Below are positions 1-8,973 of a stretch of DNA of 64,000 nucleotides, piece after piece. The stretch is taken from assembly GCF_042683045.1 (NCBI RefSeq), contig NZ_JBHUIT010000034.1, positions 124,001 through 188,000 on the forward strand. Reading direction: 5' to 3'. The position numbers and the translations under genes were made by a program. This stretch comes from Luteolibacter algae. Its GTDB lineage: Bacteria > Verrucomicrobiota > Verrucomicrobiia > Verrucomicrobiales > Akkermansiaceae. Position 1 is the first letter of the stretch, and every line of letters begins with the position of its first letter. The notes beneath the pieces are model-generated. The model was not told the DNA's origin, made no database searches, and saw only the letters and a program-made list of their open reading frames with translations.

Positions 1-1
1 C

Positions 2-634
2 GTTGGCGCTGGGGTAGCTTTGGCGTTTGCCTATTATGCAACTCCGAAGGCACAAGTTGTTGGTTACCAGCCAACTCAACCGATCCCGTTCTCGCATAAG
101 ATTCACGTAGATCAGCTTGGTCTCGATTGCCGTTACTGTCATTCGTTCGTGGATGTGTCCGGCCACTCCAACGTGCCGACTGGAAATACCTGTTGGAACT
201 GTCACCAGCATGTTCAAAAGGATAGCCCTAAGCTTGCTCCATTGCATCGCTCTATGGATGTCAGTTTCCCTGGTTATGATGGTAAGCCGATCGAATGGGT
301 GCGTGTCCACAAGGCACCAGATTATGTCTACTTCAATCACTCTGCTCACGTGAACCGCGGTATTTCCTGCCAGAGCTGCCACGGAGATGTGAATCACATG
401 GAAGTGGTTTATCAGCATGAGTCGCTTTCGATGGCATTCTGTATTGACTGCCACCGTGCGCCAGAGCATCACCTCCGCCCTCTGGAAGAGGTGTATAATC
501 TCAACTACAGCGATGCGGATGTTGCCAAATACACCCAGGATGAGTCTGTGAAAACAACTCTCGATCTCGGACGCAAGCTCAAGGAGCAATTCTCGATCCA
601 GCCGAAGACCTCTTGCGCAACTTGCCACCACTGA
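2..634 (+). CDS. actA: ActA, pentaheme cytochrome c subunit of Alternative Complex III (5' partial)
   Basis: Periplasmic multiheme electron carrier of Alternative Complex III, the quinol oxidase that replaces the bc1 complex. Five CxxCH heme sites are visible (CRYCH, CWNCH, CQSCH, CIDCH, CATCH), the last at the extreme C-terminus, which matches the pentaheme ActA pattern. The reading frame is open to the window edge and begins inside a hydrophobic stretch (VGAGVALAFAYYA), so the true start and most of the N-terminal membrane anchor lie upstream. The TTG at 20 is inside that helix and is not a convincing start. It is the first gene seen of a co-directional operon with actB 60 bases downstream. 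Identity is firm because the full act gene order follows. Confidence 0.93.
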   Translation, partial: VGAGVALAFAYYATPKAQVVGYQPTQPIPFSHKIHVDQLGLDCRYCHSFVDVSGHSNVPTGNTCWNCHQHVQKDSPKLAPLHRSMDVSFPGYDGKPIEWVRVHKAPDYVYFNHSAHVNRGISCQSCHGDVNHMEVVYQHESLSMAFCIDCHRAPEHHLRPLEEVYNLNYSDADVAKYTQDESVKTTLDLGRKLKEQFSIQPKTSCATCHH

Positions 635-694
635 TCTCTGGTATCTCCCTTCTTTCCTTCAATTTATTTCTGAAATTTTCTCCGCAGCCCTGAT

Positions 695-3600
695 ATGAGC
701 AAACGCATTTTGCAACACCCCGAAGTCCCGCAAGACGAAAAAACCGTCTCATGGCGCAGTGCCGGACAGCTTCAGGATACCAAAGAATTCCGCACCTGGA
801 TGGACCGCGAATTTCCACAAGGTGTCGCTGAAATGGAAAATCAAGACGAGCTGGATACGTCACGCCGGACTTTCCTTAAATTAATGGGATCTTCGACAGC
901 GCTTGCCGGCTTCGGGATGGTTGCTTGCCGCCGTCCGGAGGCATACATTGTTCCATACGCCCACGCTCCGGAGTGGGTGATTCCTGGGAAGGCTACCTAT
1001 TATGCTTCCTCGATGCCACGCGCTGCGGGTGCGGTGCCATTGGTGGTAACCACCTTTGAAGGTCGTCCGACCAAAGTCGGGCCGAACAGACTTCACCCCG
1101 ACTACGAAGGAACCGACGCATTTGCCCAGGCTTCCGTCCTGGATCTTTATGCTACTTCGCGGTCCCGGAAGTTCCTGAAACATGGCAAAGCCGACAAGCT
1201 GAACAATTTCCAGAGCGTCTTTACCGACATCGTCCAGCAGGCAGATGCAAAGATTGGTTTTGTCTTCGGTCATGATGAAAGCCCGACGCGCCTCCGCCTC
1301 GTGGAGGAGCTCAAGGCCAAGTTCGGCAATTCAAAATTTTATCAATACGAAGCTCTTTCCGGGAACGACGATGCAGTTCTTGGCGCAGGGGTGAAATTGG
1401 TTCCCGATTTCGCGCAGGCGGACCGTATCCTCTCGCTTGATTGCGATTTCGCGGGAACGGATACACAAGGCTCCAATATCGGTTTCTTCAACCGCCGCAA
1501 GCCCGAGGGCGCTGGCTATAACAAGCAAGCGGATGCAGCGGGCATGAACCGTCTTTACAGTGTGGAATCAGCATTTTCGCTGACAGGCGGAATGGCTGAC
1601 CATCGCCTGCGTGTGGCTCCCAGCCAGATCGCAAGCGTTGCAGCACAAATCGCTCGCGAGCTTGGTGCTTCCGCAGGAGATCTTGCCCCTATCACGGATT
1701 CAAAACAGCTTTCCTGGATCAAGGAGCTTGCAGCTGATCTCAAAGCCAGCGGTGCGAAGACAGCGGTCCTTGCAGGCTCGCGCCAATCGGCTGCTGTCAA
1801 GCATTTGGCTCTGGCCATCAATTTGGCGCTGGGGAACATCGGAACAGGTGTGAAAGCCTACCAGACCGGAAACACAGGCTTTGGAGATGTCACAGCTCTT
1901 ACCGCGGATCTTAACTCTGCGGCGATCGAGACAGTGGTGCTGATGACTCCTGCAAATCCGATCTACGATGCACCGTCTGATCTGAAATTCCCGGAGGCAC
2001 TTTCCAAGGCCAAAACGAGTATCCATTTCAGCGATAGAACCAATGAAACCGCCTATGCCTGCACATGGCATGTCCCGGCAGCACATTATCTCGAGTCTTG
2101 GAGCGATGCCCGGACTGCGAATGGAGTTTACACGGTCGTCCAGCCGATGATCCTTCCTCTCTACCCGGATTGCGTTTCGGAAATCGAACTACTCCTGGCA
2201 TTCCTCGCTGAGGACGGAAAAATCACCACCGGTGAAGGAGAAGAGGGGGCTGCCGCACCGGCATTCCTCGCAGTTAAGGAAACTTTCGGCGGCTCCGAAG
2301 CGGAATGGAAAAAGGTTCTTAAAAACGGTTTCGCCGATGGGACCGTGTATGAATCCGCCACACCAGCTCTTGCAGCGAACGCGCCTGCGGATATTTCGAA
2401 TGCAAAAGCTTCCGCGCCTGGCACAGACAAGCTCGACGTGATCTTCGCCACAGATGCATCGGTTTACGATGGTCGTTGGATCGATAATGGCTGGCTCCAG
2501 GAAGCGCCGGACCCGATTTCCAAGCTCACCTGGGACAACGCAGTGCTGATCGCGCCAAAAACAGCGAAAGAACTCGGTATTTACGATCATATCATTCCGA
2601 CGGAAATTCCACTCGCAGGCTCTCCGGCAGATGGTGAGGGTGAGAACCGTAAGTCACCGATGATTACAGTGACTCTTAATGGGAAATCGGTCGATTTTCC
2701 TGTCCTGGTTTCCTTTGGCCAGGCGGAGAATACCCTGATCATTCCATTGGGATACGGCCAAGGTTTTGATGGCGACGACGAGCTCGGCCGCACAACGAAA
2801 GCCTCGAAATTTGTGGGTCTCGTTGGAATGAATCGTGGTTTCGACGCATATCCTCTCCGCACCTCGGACAGCAGCTACTATGCCTCTGGCGCGAAGGTTA
2901 CCCTCAGCGGTAAACGTTATTCGGTAGCATTAACCCAAGAGCATCATGCGATGTATGGTCGTGCGCTTGCTCGTGAAATTTCAACTGCCGAGGTAAGCAA
3001 GAAGGGCGATTTCAAGAAGCAACTTGCCGGAGTTAAAAAGCAGGGCATCGATTCCCATGCACCGAAGAACATTTCACTCTATATACCTGAAAGTTCATCC
3101 ACATGGCACCCGGATAAGGACGGCAATGCCCAATCGCTCCTGAGTGATCCACTTCACCAGTGGGCCATGTCGATCGATCTCTCATCATGCATGGGTTGCA
3201 ACGCCTGTTTGGTCGCATGTCAGTCTGAGAATAATATTCCGATCGTCGGTAAGGCTCAGGTCGCCAAAGGACGCGAAATGCACTGGATCCGGATGGACCG
3301 TTACTTCGCAGCCCAAGAGGACAACGATTTTGATGCGGATAACGTAGCGCTCGTCCCACAACCGGTGGCGTGTATGCAGTGCGAATCGGCACCATGTGAA
3401 ACCGTTTGCCCAGTGAACGCAACAGTTCATACCGAAGATGGTCTCAACGCGATGGCTTACAACCGTTGCATCGGAACCCGCTATTGTGCGAATAACTGCC
3501 CCTATAAGGCACGTCGTTTCAACTTCTTTGACTACAATAAGCGCAATCCGCTGATCAAAAATAATCTCAACCGAGGTCCTGCTGGCGAACGTCAAGACCA

Positions 3601-4033
3601 CGAACCGAAATCGCTTCAGAAAAACCCTAACGTGACGGTGCGTATGCGCGGAGTAATGGAAAAATGCACCTATTGTGTGCAACGTCTGAAAGATGCGGTG
3701 ATCCGCCAGAAGCAAGGTCAGAAGCAGGACGTTCTTGCATCAGGCGGTCAGCTTTCTCCGGATGTCAAAGTCGGCAGTGAAGCACTCCGTATTCCTGTGG
3801 ATTCGGTGAAAACTGCCTGCCAGGATGCTTGCCCTGCGGAAGCGATTTCCTTCGGAAATAAACTCGATGGCAAAGCATCCGAGATGGGACGTGCGAAAGA
3901 GCTTGAGCGGAACTACGATTTGCTCAACTACATCGGCACACGCCCACGCACCAGTTATCTTGCCCGCGTGAAAAACCCGAATCCGAAAATGCCGGACGCC
4001 AAATTTGTCGGTCAGGCAACGATCAACGCCTAA
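695..4033 (+). CDS. actB: ActB, molybdopterin-oxidoreductase-like/iron-sulfur fusion subunit of Alternative Complex III
   Basis: Large periplasmic electron-transfer subunit of Alternative Complex III (1112 residues). A twin-arginine signal SRRTFLK lies at residues 56-62, unusually far from the N-terminus, followed by a hydrophobic segment and a Cys (MVAC) that may be lipidated; long N-termini before the Tat motif are usual for ActB. Residues of about 90-780 resemble the molybdopterin oxidoreductase fold. The C-terminal ferredoxin part starts at C832 (CMGCNACLVAC), then CMQCESAPCETVCP, CIGTRYCANNCP and CTYC with CQDACP. The Thr in the third motif removes one Cys, as expected for the single [3Fe-4S] cluster beside three [4Fe-4S] clusters. 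The upstream leader is pyrimidine-rich with no Shine-Dalgarno. Confidence 0.95.
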   Translation: MSKRILQHPEVPQDEKTVSWRSAGQLQDTKEFRTWMDREFPQGVAEMENQDELDTSRRTFLKLMGSSTALAGFGMVACRRPEAYIVPYAHAPEWVIPGKATYYASSMPRAAGAVPLVVTTFEGRPTKVGPNRLHPDYEGTDAFAQASVLDLYATSRSRKFLKHGKADKLNNFQSVFTDIVQQADAKIGFVFGHDESPTRLRLVEELKAKFGNSKFYQYEALSGNDDAVLGAGVKLVPDFAQADRILSLDCDFAGTDTQGSNIGFFNRRKPEGAGYNKQADAAGMNRLYSVESAFSLTGGMADHRLRVAPSQIASVAAQIARELGASAGDLAPITDSKQLSWIKELAADLKASGAKTAVLAGSRQSAAVKHLALAINLALGNIGTGVKAYQTGNTGFGDVTALTADLNSAAIETVVLMTPANPIYDAPSDLKFPEALSKAKTSIHFSDRTNETAYACTWHVPAAHYLESWSDARTANGVYTVVQPMILPLYPDCVSEIELLLAFLAEDGKITTGEGEEGAAAPAFLAVKETFGGSEAEWKKVLKNGFADGTVYESATPALAANAPADISNAKASAPGTDKLDVIFATDASVYDGRWIDNGWLQEAPDPISKLTWDNAVLIAPKTAKELGIYDHIIPTEIPLAGSPADGEGENRKSPMITVTLNGKSVDFPVLVSFGQAENTLIIPLGYGQGFDGDDELGRTTKASKFVGLVGMNRGFDAYPLRTSDSSYYASGAKVTLSGKRYSVALTQEHHAMYGRALAREISTAEVSKKGDFKKQLAGVKKQGIDSHAPKNISLYIPESSSTWHPDKDGNAQSLLSDPLHQWAMSIDLSSCMGCNACLVACQSENNIPIVGKAQVAKGREMHWIRMDRYFAAQEDNDFDADNVALVPQPVACMQCESAPCETVCPVNATVHTEDGLNAMAYNRCIGTRYCANNCPYKARRFNFFDYNKRNPLIKNNLNRGPAGERQDHEPKSLQKNPNVTVRMRGVMEKCTYCVQRLKDAVIRQKQGQKQDVLASGGQLSPDVKVGSEALRIPVDSVKTACQDACPAEAISFGNKLDGKASEMGRAKELERNYDLLNYIGTRPRTSYLARVKNPNPKMPDAKFVGQATINA

Positions 4034-4068
4034 TTTTCTCTCTGATTTCTCCAGATTTACCCATTCCC

Positions 4069-5547
4069 ATGGCATCCAATACAGAAACCGCCCCACACAC
4101 TGAAGCCGGAGTAAAGATTCCGGTCCTGAAGCGTGAGAAGCTCATCCTCAACGAGAGATCCTACCATTGGATTACAGACAGGATCTGTGGCATCATCGAA
4201 AATAAACAACCGTTTCTTTGGTGGTTGCTTTTCATTCCTTCCGCGATCATCGCCATGATTGGTGTGGGTGGGGGACTTTTTCACCTTGTCTCAACCGGTG
4301 TTGGCGTATGGGGAAATACGAACCGCGTGATGTGGGGTTGGCCGATTGTGAACTTCGTTTTCTGGATTGGTATCGGCCACGCTGGAACCCTGATCTCGGC
4401 GATTCTCTTCCTGACCAGACAAAACTGGCGGACATCCATCAACCGGGCAGCGGAAGCAATGACCATCTTCGCGGTGATGTGTGCCGGTATTTTCCCGGCG
4501 TTCCACGTCGGCAGAGTATGGTTCGCCTGGTTCCTGGCACCGATCCCGAACGCCAATGGAATATGGCAAAACTTCAAATCTCCGCTCCTTTGGGACGTTT
4601 TCGCGGTCTCAACCTACTTTACGGTATCTCTGATCTTCTGGTATCTCGGGATGGTTCCCGATCTCGCAACTATCCGTGACCGTTGCAAGCCGGGCATTCG
4701 TAAGATGCTCTACGGGATCTTTGCCATGGGCTGGAGAGGTGGCAACCGCCAATGGAGTCATTACGAAATGGCTTACCTTTTGCTCGCGGGTCTCGCGACT
4801 CCGCTCGTTCTCTCCGTTCACTCCGTCGTTTCCTTTGACTTCGCGACATCGGTAGTCCCGGGCTGGCACACAACCATCTTCCCTCCATATTTCGTGGCGG
4901 GAGCTATCTTCGGCGGCTTCGCGATGGTTCTCACCATCATGATTCCGGCGCGCTTTATCTATGGTCTGCAGGATCTGATCACGATGAAGCACATTGATAA
5001 TATGGCGAAGATCATTTTGCTTACCGGAACCATTGTGGGGTATGCCTATCTGATGGAGCTTTTCGTCGCTTTCTACTCCGGCGCGGTGTATGAAATGGCT
5101 GCGTTCAAATTCCGGATCGCAGGTCCCTACTGGTGGGCATATGCGGCAATGATGAGCTGCAACGTGCTCTCACCACAGATCTTCTGGTTCAAGTCCATGC
5201 GCGAGAATCTGTGGGTCGTGATGATCGTGGCAATGTTTGTCAACATCGGGATGTGGTTTGAACGTTTTGTGATCATTGTCACCACGCTTGCCCGGATGTG
5301 GCTGCCTGGAGATTGGAAGACATTCTCACCGTCTCCGCAGGATCAGATGCTTTTCGTGGGCACCATCGGGATGTTCCTAACTCTCTTCCTTCTCTTCCTT
5401 CGTTTTCTTCCCTGCATCAACATTGCCGAGGTCAAATGGACCAAGCTGGAGAGCGATCCGCACTTTGATGACATTGAATCCCATCCGGATAAGGGTGCTA
5501 CAGAGATCAGCGCTTATCAGCAGGAATTGGCCGAGACCAAGAACTAA
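4069..5547 (+). CDS. actC: ActC, NrfD-family quinol-binding membrane subunit of Alternative Complex III
   Basis: Integral membrane protein of the NrfD/polysulfide reductase subunit family, 492 residues with about ten predicted helices. In Alternative Complex III this subunit binds menaquinol and passes electrons to the iron-sulfur clusters of ActB. Typical family features are visible: an early helix ending in the loop before NRVMWGWPIVNFVFWIGIGH, and later hydrophobic helices around LMELFVAFYSG and WWAYAAMMSCNV. It follows actB by 35 bases and precedes actD by 33 bases. The spacer before the ATG is C/T-rich and has no AGGAG. Confidence 0.94.
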   Translation: MASNTETAPHTEAGVKIPVLKREKLILNERSYHWITDRICGIIENKQPFLWWLLFIPSAIIAMIGVGGGLFHLVSTGVGVWGNTNRVMWGWPIVNFVFWIGIGHAGTLISAILFLTRQNWRTSINRAAEAMTIFAVMCAGIFPAFHVGRVWFAWFLAPIPNANGIWQNFKSPLLWDVFAVSTYFTVSLIFWYLGMVPDLATIRDRCKPGIRKMLYGIFAMGWRGGNRQWSHYEMAYLLLAGLATPLVLSVHSVVSFDFATSVVPGWHTTIFPPYFVAGAIFGGFAMVLTIMIPARFIYGLQDLITMKHIDNMAKIILLTGTIVGYAYLMELFVAFYSGAVYEMAAFKFRIAGPYWWAYAAMMSCNVLSPQIFWFKSMRENLWVVMIVAMFVNIGMWFERFVIIVTTLARMWLPGDWKTFSPSPQDQMLFVGTIGMFLTLFLLFLRFLPCINIAEVKWTKLESDPHFDDIESHPDKGATEISAYQQELAETKN

Positions 5548-5580
5548 CCCATTTTATAACTCTTAATTCATAATTATCCA

Positions 5581-6138
5581 GTGAGCACCACCCGCAAACG
5601 TGTTTATGGCTATCTTGCCGAGTTCAAAAGCGCCTCAGCGCTTTATAAGGCAGCTGAGAAGGTGCGAGACGCCGGCTTCCGCAAATGGGATTGCTACACA
5701 CCATATCCTGTCCACGGTCTCGATGCTGCTATGGGGATGAAACGTTCGGTTCTACCGTGGTTCGTTTTCTGCGGAGGCATTACCGGAACCGCTACCGCAT
5801 TCACCTTGGCATATGTTACCCAGGTCGTGATCTACCCGACCGTCGTGCAGGCCAAGCCCACCAATATTTTCACCATCCCGGCCTTCTTCCCGGTGATGTT
5901 CGAGCTCACGATTCTCTTCTCCGGCTTTACCGTTCTTTTCGGTCTGCTTGGCCTGATGCAGCTCCCGCGCTTGAATCATCCGCTTTTCGGCAGCAAGCAA
6001 TTCCATCGGGCAACAGATGACGGCTTCTTTATCGCAATCGAAGCCCGTGACGCAAAATTCAGCCCTAAGGGAACCCGCGAACTCCTTGCGGAAATTGGCG
6101 GCGAAAACATCGAACTCGTCGAAGAAGAAGAGAAATAA
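5581..6138 (+). CDS. actD: ActD, DUF3341 membrane subunit of Alternative Complex III
   Basis: Small subunit of Alternative Complex III, 185 residues, with the DUF3341 layout: a soluble N-terminal domain of about 60 residues (VYGYLAEFKSASALYKAAEKVRDAG), then two membrane helices (residues about 58-85 and 100-125), and a short cytosolic tail ending in an acidic run. It has no cofactor ligands and is structural in characterised complexes. The start is a GTG; no in-frame ATG lies upstream before the actC stop, and the N-terminal sequence aligns with the family from this codon. Confidence 0.92.
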   Translation: MSTTRKRVYGYLAEFKSASALYKAAEKVRDAGFRKWDCYTPYPVHGLDAAMGMKRSVLPWFVFCGGITGTATAFTLAYVTQVVIYPTVVQAKPTNIFTIPAFFPVMFELTILFSGFTVLFGLLGLMQLPRLNHPLFGSKQFHRATDDGFFIAIEARDAKFSPKGTRELLAEIGGENIELVEEEEK

Positions 6139-6171
6139 TCACCCTTATCCTTATCTAATTTCCTAACAGCC

Positions 6172-6822
6172 ATGCGCTACTTTTTCATAGCATACGCGTT
6201 TATCGCCGTTCTCGTCGTCGGGATCGGAGGATTCCGCGGTCAGCATTTCTCCAAGCCGCCTATTCAGATTTTCCCTGATATGGATCAACAGGATAAGCTT
6301 CAGGCTCAAGAGCCGAGTAATTTCTTTTCCGATAGACAAGGCGGACGTCACCCGGTCACAGGCTCACAACCCCTTGGCTTCAATGAAACCGGCGAAACGG
6401 AAATCGGCGGGATCCCTGAATATGAGTTCGGAGGCCAGGATGGCTATTATTATAGCGGCCATGTAGGTGATTATTATGGCACGGGAATGCCGGAGGAACT
6501 GTCTCTGGATGAAGCTTCTGCAGAAGCATTCATTCGTCGCGGCGAGGAACGCTTCGGCATTTATTGTGCGGTCTGTCACGGCAAGGCCGGTGACGGCCAG
6601 GGTATCACCAGTCGATATGGTGTTCCCGGCATCGCGAATCTCCATCTCGATCCTTTCAACGCCGCCTCCTACCCGGATGGCCGGATGTTCGAAGTCATCA
6701 CCAAAGGCAAAGGCCAAATGGGTGCTTACGGTCCGAATGTTTCCGTTCGTGACCGGTGGGCAATCATCGCCTATGTCCGCACTCTCCAAGCCGCAAAAGT
6801 AGCAGCAACAGCAGCCCAATAA
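6172..6822 (+). CDS. actE: ActE, monoheme cytochrome c subunit of Alternative Complex III
   Basis: Periplasmic monoheme cytochrome c of Alternative Complex III (216 residues). An uncleaved N-terminal helix (residues 3-20) anchors it; it is followed by the family stretch around QDKLQAQEPSNFF, then the heme site CAVCHGKAGDGQG and a likely axial Met in GKGQMGAYG. There is no Cys in the signal region, so this copy is not a lipoprotein, unlike some relatives. It is nine bases from actF, so the two are surely co-translated. Inferred role: hands electrons to the downstream oxidase or its carrier. Confidence 0.92.
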   Translation: MRYFFIAYAFIAVLVVGIGGFRGQHFSKPPIQIFPDMDQQDKLQAQEPSNFFSDRQGGRHPVTGSQPLGFNETGETEIGGIPEYEFGGQDGYYYSGHVGDYYGTGMPEELSLDEASAEAFIRRGEERFGIYCAVCHGKAGDGQGITSRYGVPGIANLHLDPFNAASYPDGRMFEVITKGKGQMGAYGPNVSVRDRWAIIAYVRTLQAAKVAATAAQ

Positions 6823-6831
6823 TTTCCTCAG

Positions 6832-8142
6832 ATGTCCCATCACGTAACATCCGCTGACCTAGCAATTAACGGTGACCACCTCGATAAATCGAAGGTCGCC
6901 AAGGTAAAAACAATCTGCCTCGCGGTTGCCGCCATCGGCACATTGATCAGTTTGTATCTGCTCTTCCTCGCACCTGAGAAGATCCGCGGTAGCTTCGCCT
7001 ACTCATGGGTTTTCGCCTACTATTTCTTTCTTACGCTATCAATCGGCGGGGTATTCTGGACTCTGCTCCACAATGTCTCCAACTCAGGGTGGGGGACATC
7101 GGTCCGGCGCACTTTTGAGAATCTTGGTGCTACATATCCATGGGTTTTCCTCTTCGGCTTGCCGTTGCTACTGCCTCAGGTGAACCAGTATCTTTACGAA
7201 TGGATGAACATCCATCGCGGAGCTGGCGAAGCTGATATGAAAGAGTATCTTCACCATACCGATCACTTATTGTATAACAAACATTGGTATATGAATATGC
7301 CGTTCTGGTATGGTCGTTTCATATTCTACGGAGTTGGCCTGTCCGCAGTTATCTATTTCCTCCGTAAACTCTCTACGGATCAAGATACAGATCCCAATCC
7401 CGGTGTTAAACGGCTATTCCTTGCCCGGAAACATTCGACCTATACGCTGATCATCTTCGCTCTGACGATCACCTTCACCGGTTTCGACTTCCTCATGGGC
7501 CTCGATTACAAGTGGTTCTCCACAATGTGGGGTGTTTACCTCTTCGCTGGGTCCACCTTGAACTCCATGGCAGTGATCATTATCGTCTGCACGTATCTCA
7601 AGAGCCAGGGACATTTGAAGCATGTCACAGGTCCGGAGCATTTCCATATCATGGGTAAGTTGCTTTTCGCCTTCACTGTCTTCTGGGCTTACGTCGCCTT
7701 CTCCCAGTTTTTCCTCATTTGGTATGCGAACATTACGGAGGAAACCTCCTATTTCCTGATCCGAAACACCGGTAACTGGAACACGGGGATGATCATCCTG
7801 GTATTCGCCCACTTTGTCGTTCCCTTTGTTGTGCTCCTACAGGCGTGGCTGAAGAAAAAGCCGAAGTATCTTGCAATCGTATCGGTTTACACTCTCTGCA
7901 TGCACGTGCTGGACCACTACCTAATCACCATCCCGGAGCGGGGCGTTTCCTTGGGAAATATAAAACCCGAGGTGTTTGGCGAGATTTCAACCTCCATTCC
8001 CGGTGCCTTCTGGGGGGACATCCTTGCTTTCATCACCATTGGTGCTGCTTTTGTATTCTTCCTGATCCGCGCCATCTGCCAACATTCGCTCTATCCAAAC
8101 CGCGATCCCCGTATTCTGGAATCCGCAAATCATAGTAACTAA
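6832..8142 (+). CDS. actF: ActF, polytopic membrane subunit of Alternative Complex III
   Basis: Multi-spanning membrane protein of 436 residues, the second large membrane subunit of Alternative Complex III and a distant relative of ActC. About ten helices are visible, with the conserved stretches TTHGN-like region replaced here by SIGGVFWTLLHNVSNSGWG and YKWFSTMWGVYLFAG, the latter typical of ActF. It has no cofactor motif. It ends the act genes; the next gene starts 24 bases later, so the cytochrome c and oxidase genes that follow are probably on the same transcript. Confidence 0.92.
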   Translation: MSHHVTSADLAINGDHLDKSKVAKVKTICLAVAAIGTLISLYLLFLAPEKIRGSFAYSWVFAYYFFLTLSIGGVFWTLLHNVSNSGWGTSVRRTFENLGATYPWVFLFGLPLLLPQVNQYLYEWMNIHRGAGEADMKEYLHHTDHLLYNKHWYMNMPFWYGRFIFYGVGLSAVIYFLRKLSTDQDTDPNPGVKRLFLARKHSTYTLIIFALTITFTGFDFLMGLDYKWFSTMWGVYLFAGSTLNSMAVIIIVCTYLKSQGHLKHVTGPEHFHIMGKLLFAFTVFWAYVAFSQFFLIWYANITEETSYFLIRNTGNWNTGMIILVFAHFVVPFVVLLQAWLKKKPKYLAIVSVYTLCMHVLDHYLITIPERGVSLGNIKPEVFGEISTSIPGAFWGDILAFITIGAAFVFFLIRAICQHSLYPNRDPRILESANHSN

Positions 8143-8166
8143 TTTTCCACTCTGTTCCCCAAACGC

Positions 8167-8940
8167 ATGGACCCCACTCGCGACAACCCTCTGATCCGCA
8201 TCAAAGCTTTCTTTGATGGCCTCGGGATTTTTACTTTCTTCGCTCTCCTTCTTGCCTTGATTTTTGGCTTCGGAGCCGCATTCGGAATCTTCAGAAAAGG
8301 CCAGGAGCCCGAGGATGCCGCTGGCAAGATCCGATATGAGATCAAGACAGAAGTAGATGAAGCCCAGGCAGCGGTAATTTCACCTGAGCAGATTGAAGCA
8401 GTAATCCCGACAGCTGCAAAAGCCTTGATCGCTTCCAAGCCGGCCGCCGTTGAGAAGCCGGAGCAGATTGTTCCCGGCTCCGAAACCGCAAGGAAGCTTG
8501 AAGAAGCTCCGGGTCCTGATTTATCTAACATTGATGCTCCCGCCGAAGATGAGGATGCACCAATTGATCCTGCGCAGATGGAGATAGGAAAGGCACAGTT
8601 CCTCGTATGCGGAGCTTGTCACGGCCAGAATGGGGAGGGGACTGCCGCCGCACCACCATTGGCTGGTTCAGAATGGGTTACAGGCCCTGTTTCAAATTTG
8701 ATCCTGATCCAACTGCGGGGACTTAAAGGCCCCATCACTGTAAAAGGGCAACAATATGAGTTCCCAGCGGGGATGACCCCAATGGCTTATCAAACCGATG
8801 AGCAAATTGCAGGCGTTCTCACCTATATCCGTAATAGTTTCGGAAACAAAGGCTCGGCAGTGAAGCCTGAGCAAGTCGCTTCGCTTCGCGGTGAAGTCGG
8901 CAAACCACAAGTTACGGCTGAAGAACTCACACAACCGTAA
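8167..8940 (+). CDS. membrane-anchored monoheme cytochrome c (CcoP-like position)
   Basis: A 257-residue c-type cytochrome. One helix near residues 20-45 anchors it; a long Ala/Glu/Pro-rich linker (about residues 50-135) carries the heme domain out into the periplasm; the heme site is CGACHGQNGEG with a likely axial Met in GMTPM. The C-terminal domain (GVLTYIRNSFGN) is clearly paralogous to that of the protein at 11310-12083, and together the two flank a CcoN-like/CcoO-like pair. It occupies the place a diheme CcoP would take in a cbb3 operon but has only one heme. Inferred role: electron shuttle between Alternative Complex III and the oxidase. Confidence 0.85.
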   Translation: MDPTRDNPLIRIKAFFDGLGIFTFFALLLALIFGFGAAFGIFRKGQEPEDAAGKIRYEIKTEVDEAQAAVISPEQIEAVIPTAAKALIASKPAAVEKPEQIVPGSETARKLEEAPGPDLSNIDAPAEDEDAPIDPAQMEIGKAQFLVCGACHGQNGEGTAAAPPLAGSEWVTGPVSNLILIQLRGLKGPITVKGQQYEFPAGMTPMAYQTDEQIAGVLTYIRNSFGNKGSAVKPEQVASLRGEVGKPQVTAEELTQP

Positions 8941-8973
8941 GCACCACAGCTAAAACGTTTTTCCCCACTCCAG

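Noticed and set aside
3185..3715. 176-codon frame opposite the iron-sulfur part of actB
   Set aside because: Antisense to the Cys-rich ferredoxin region; no start signal or neighbours in support.
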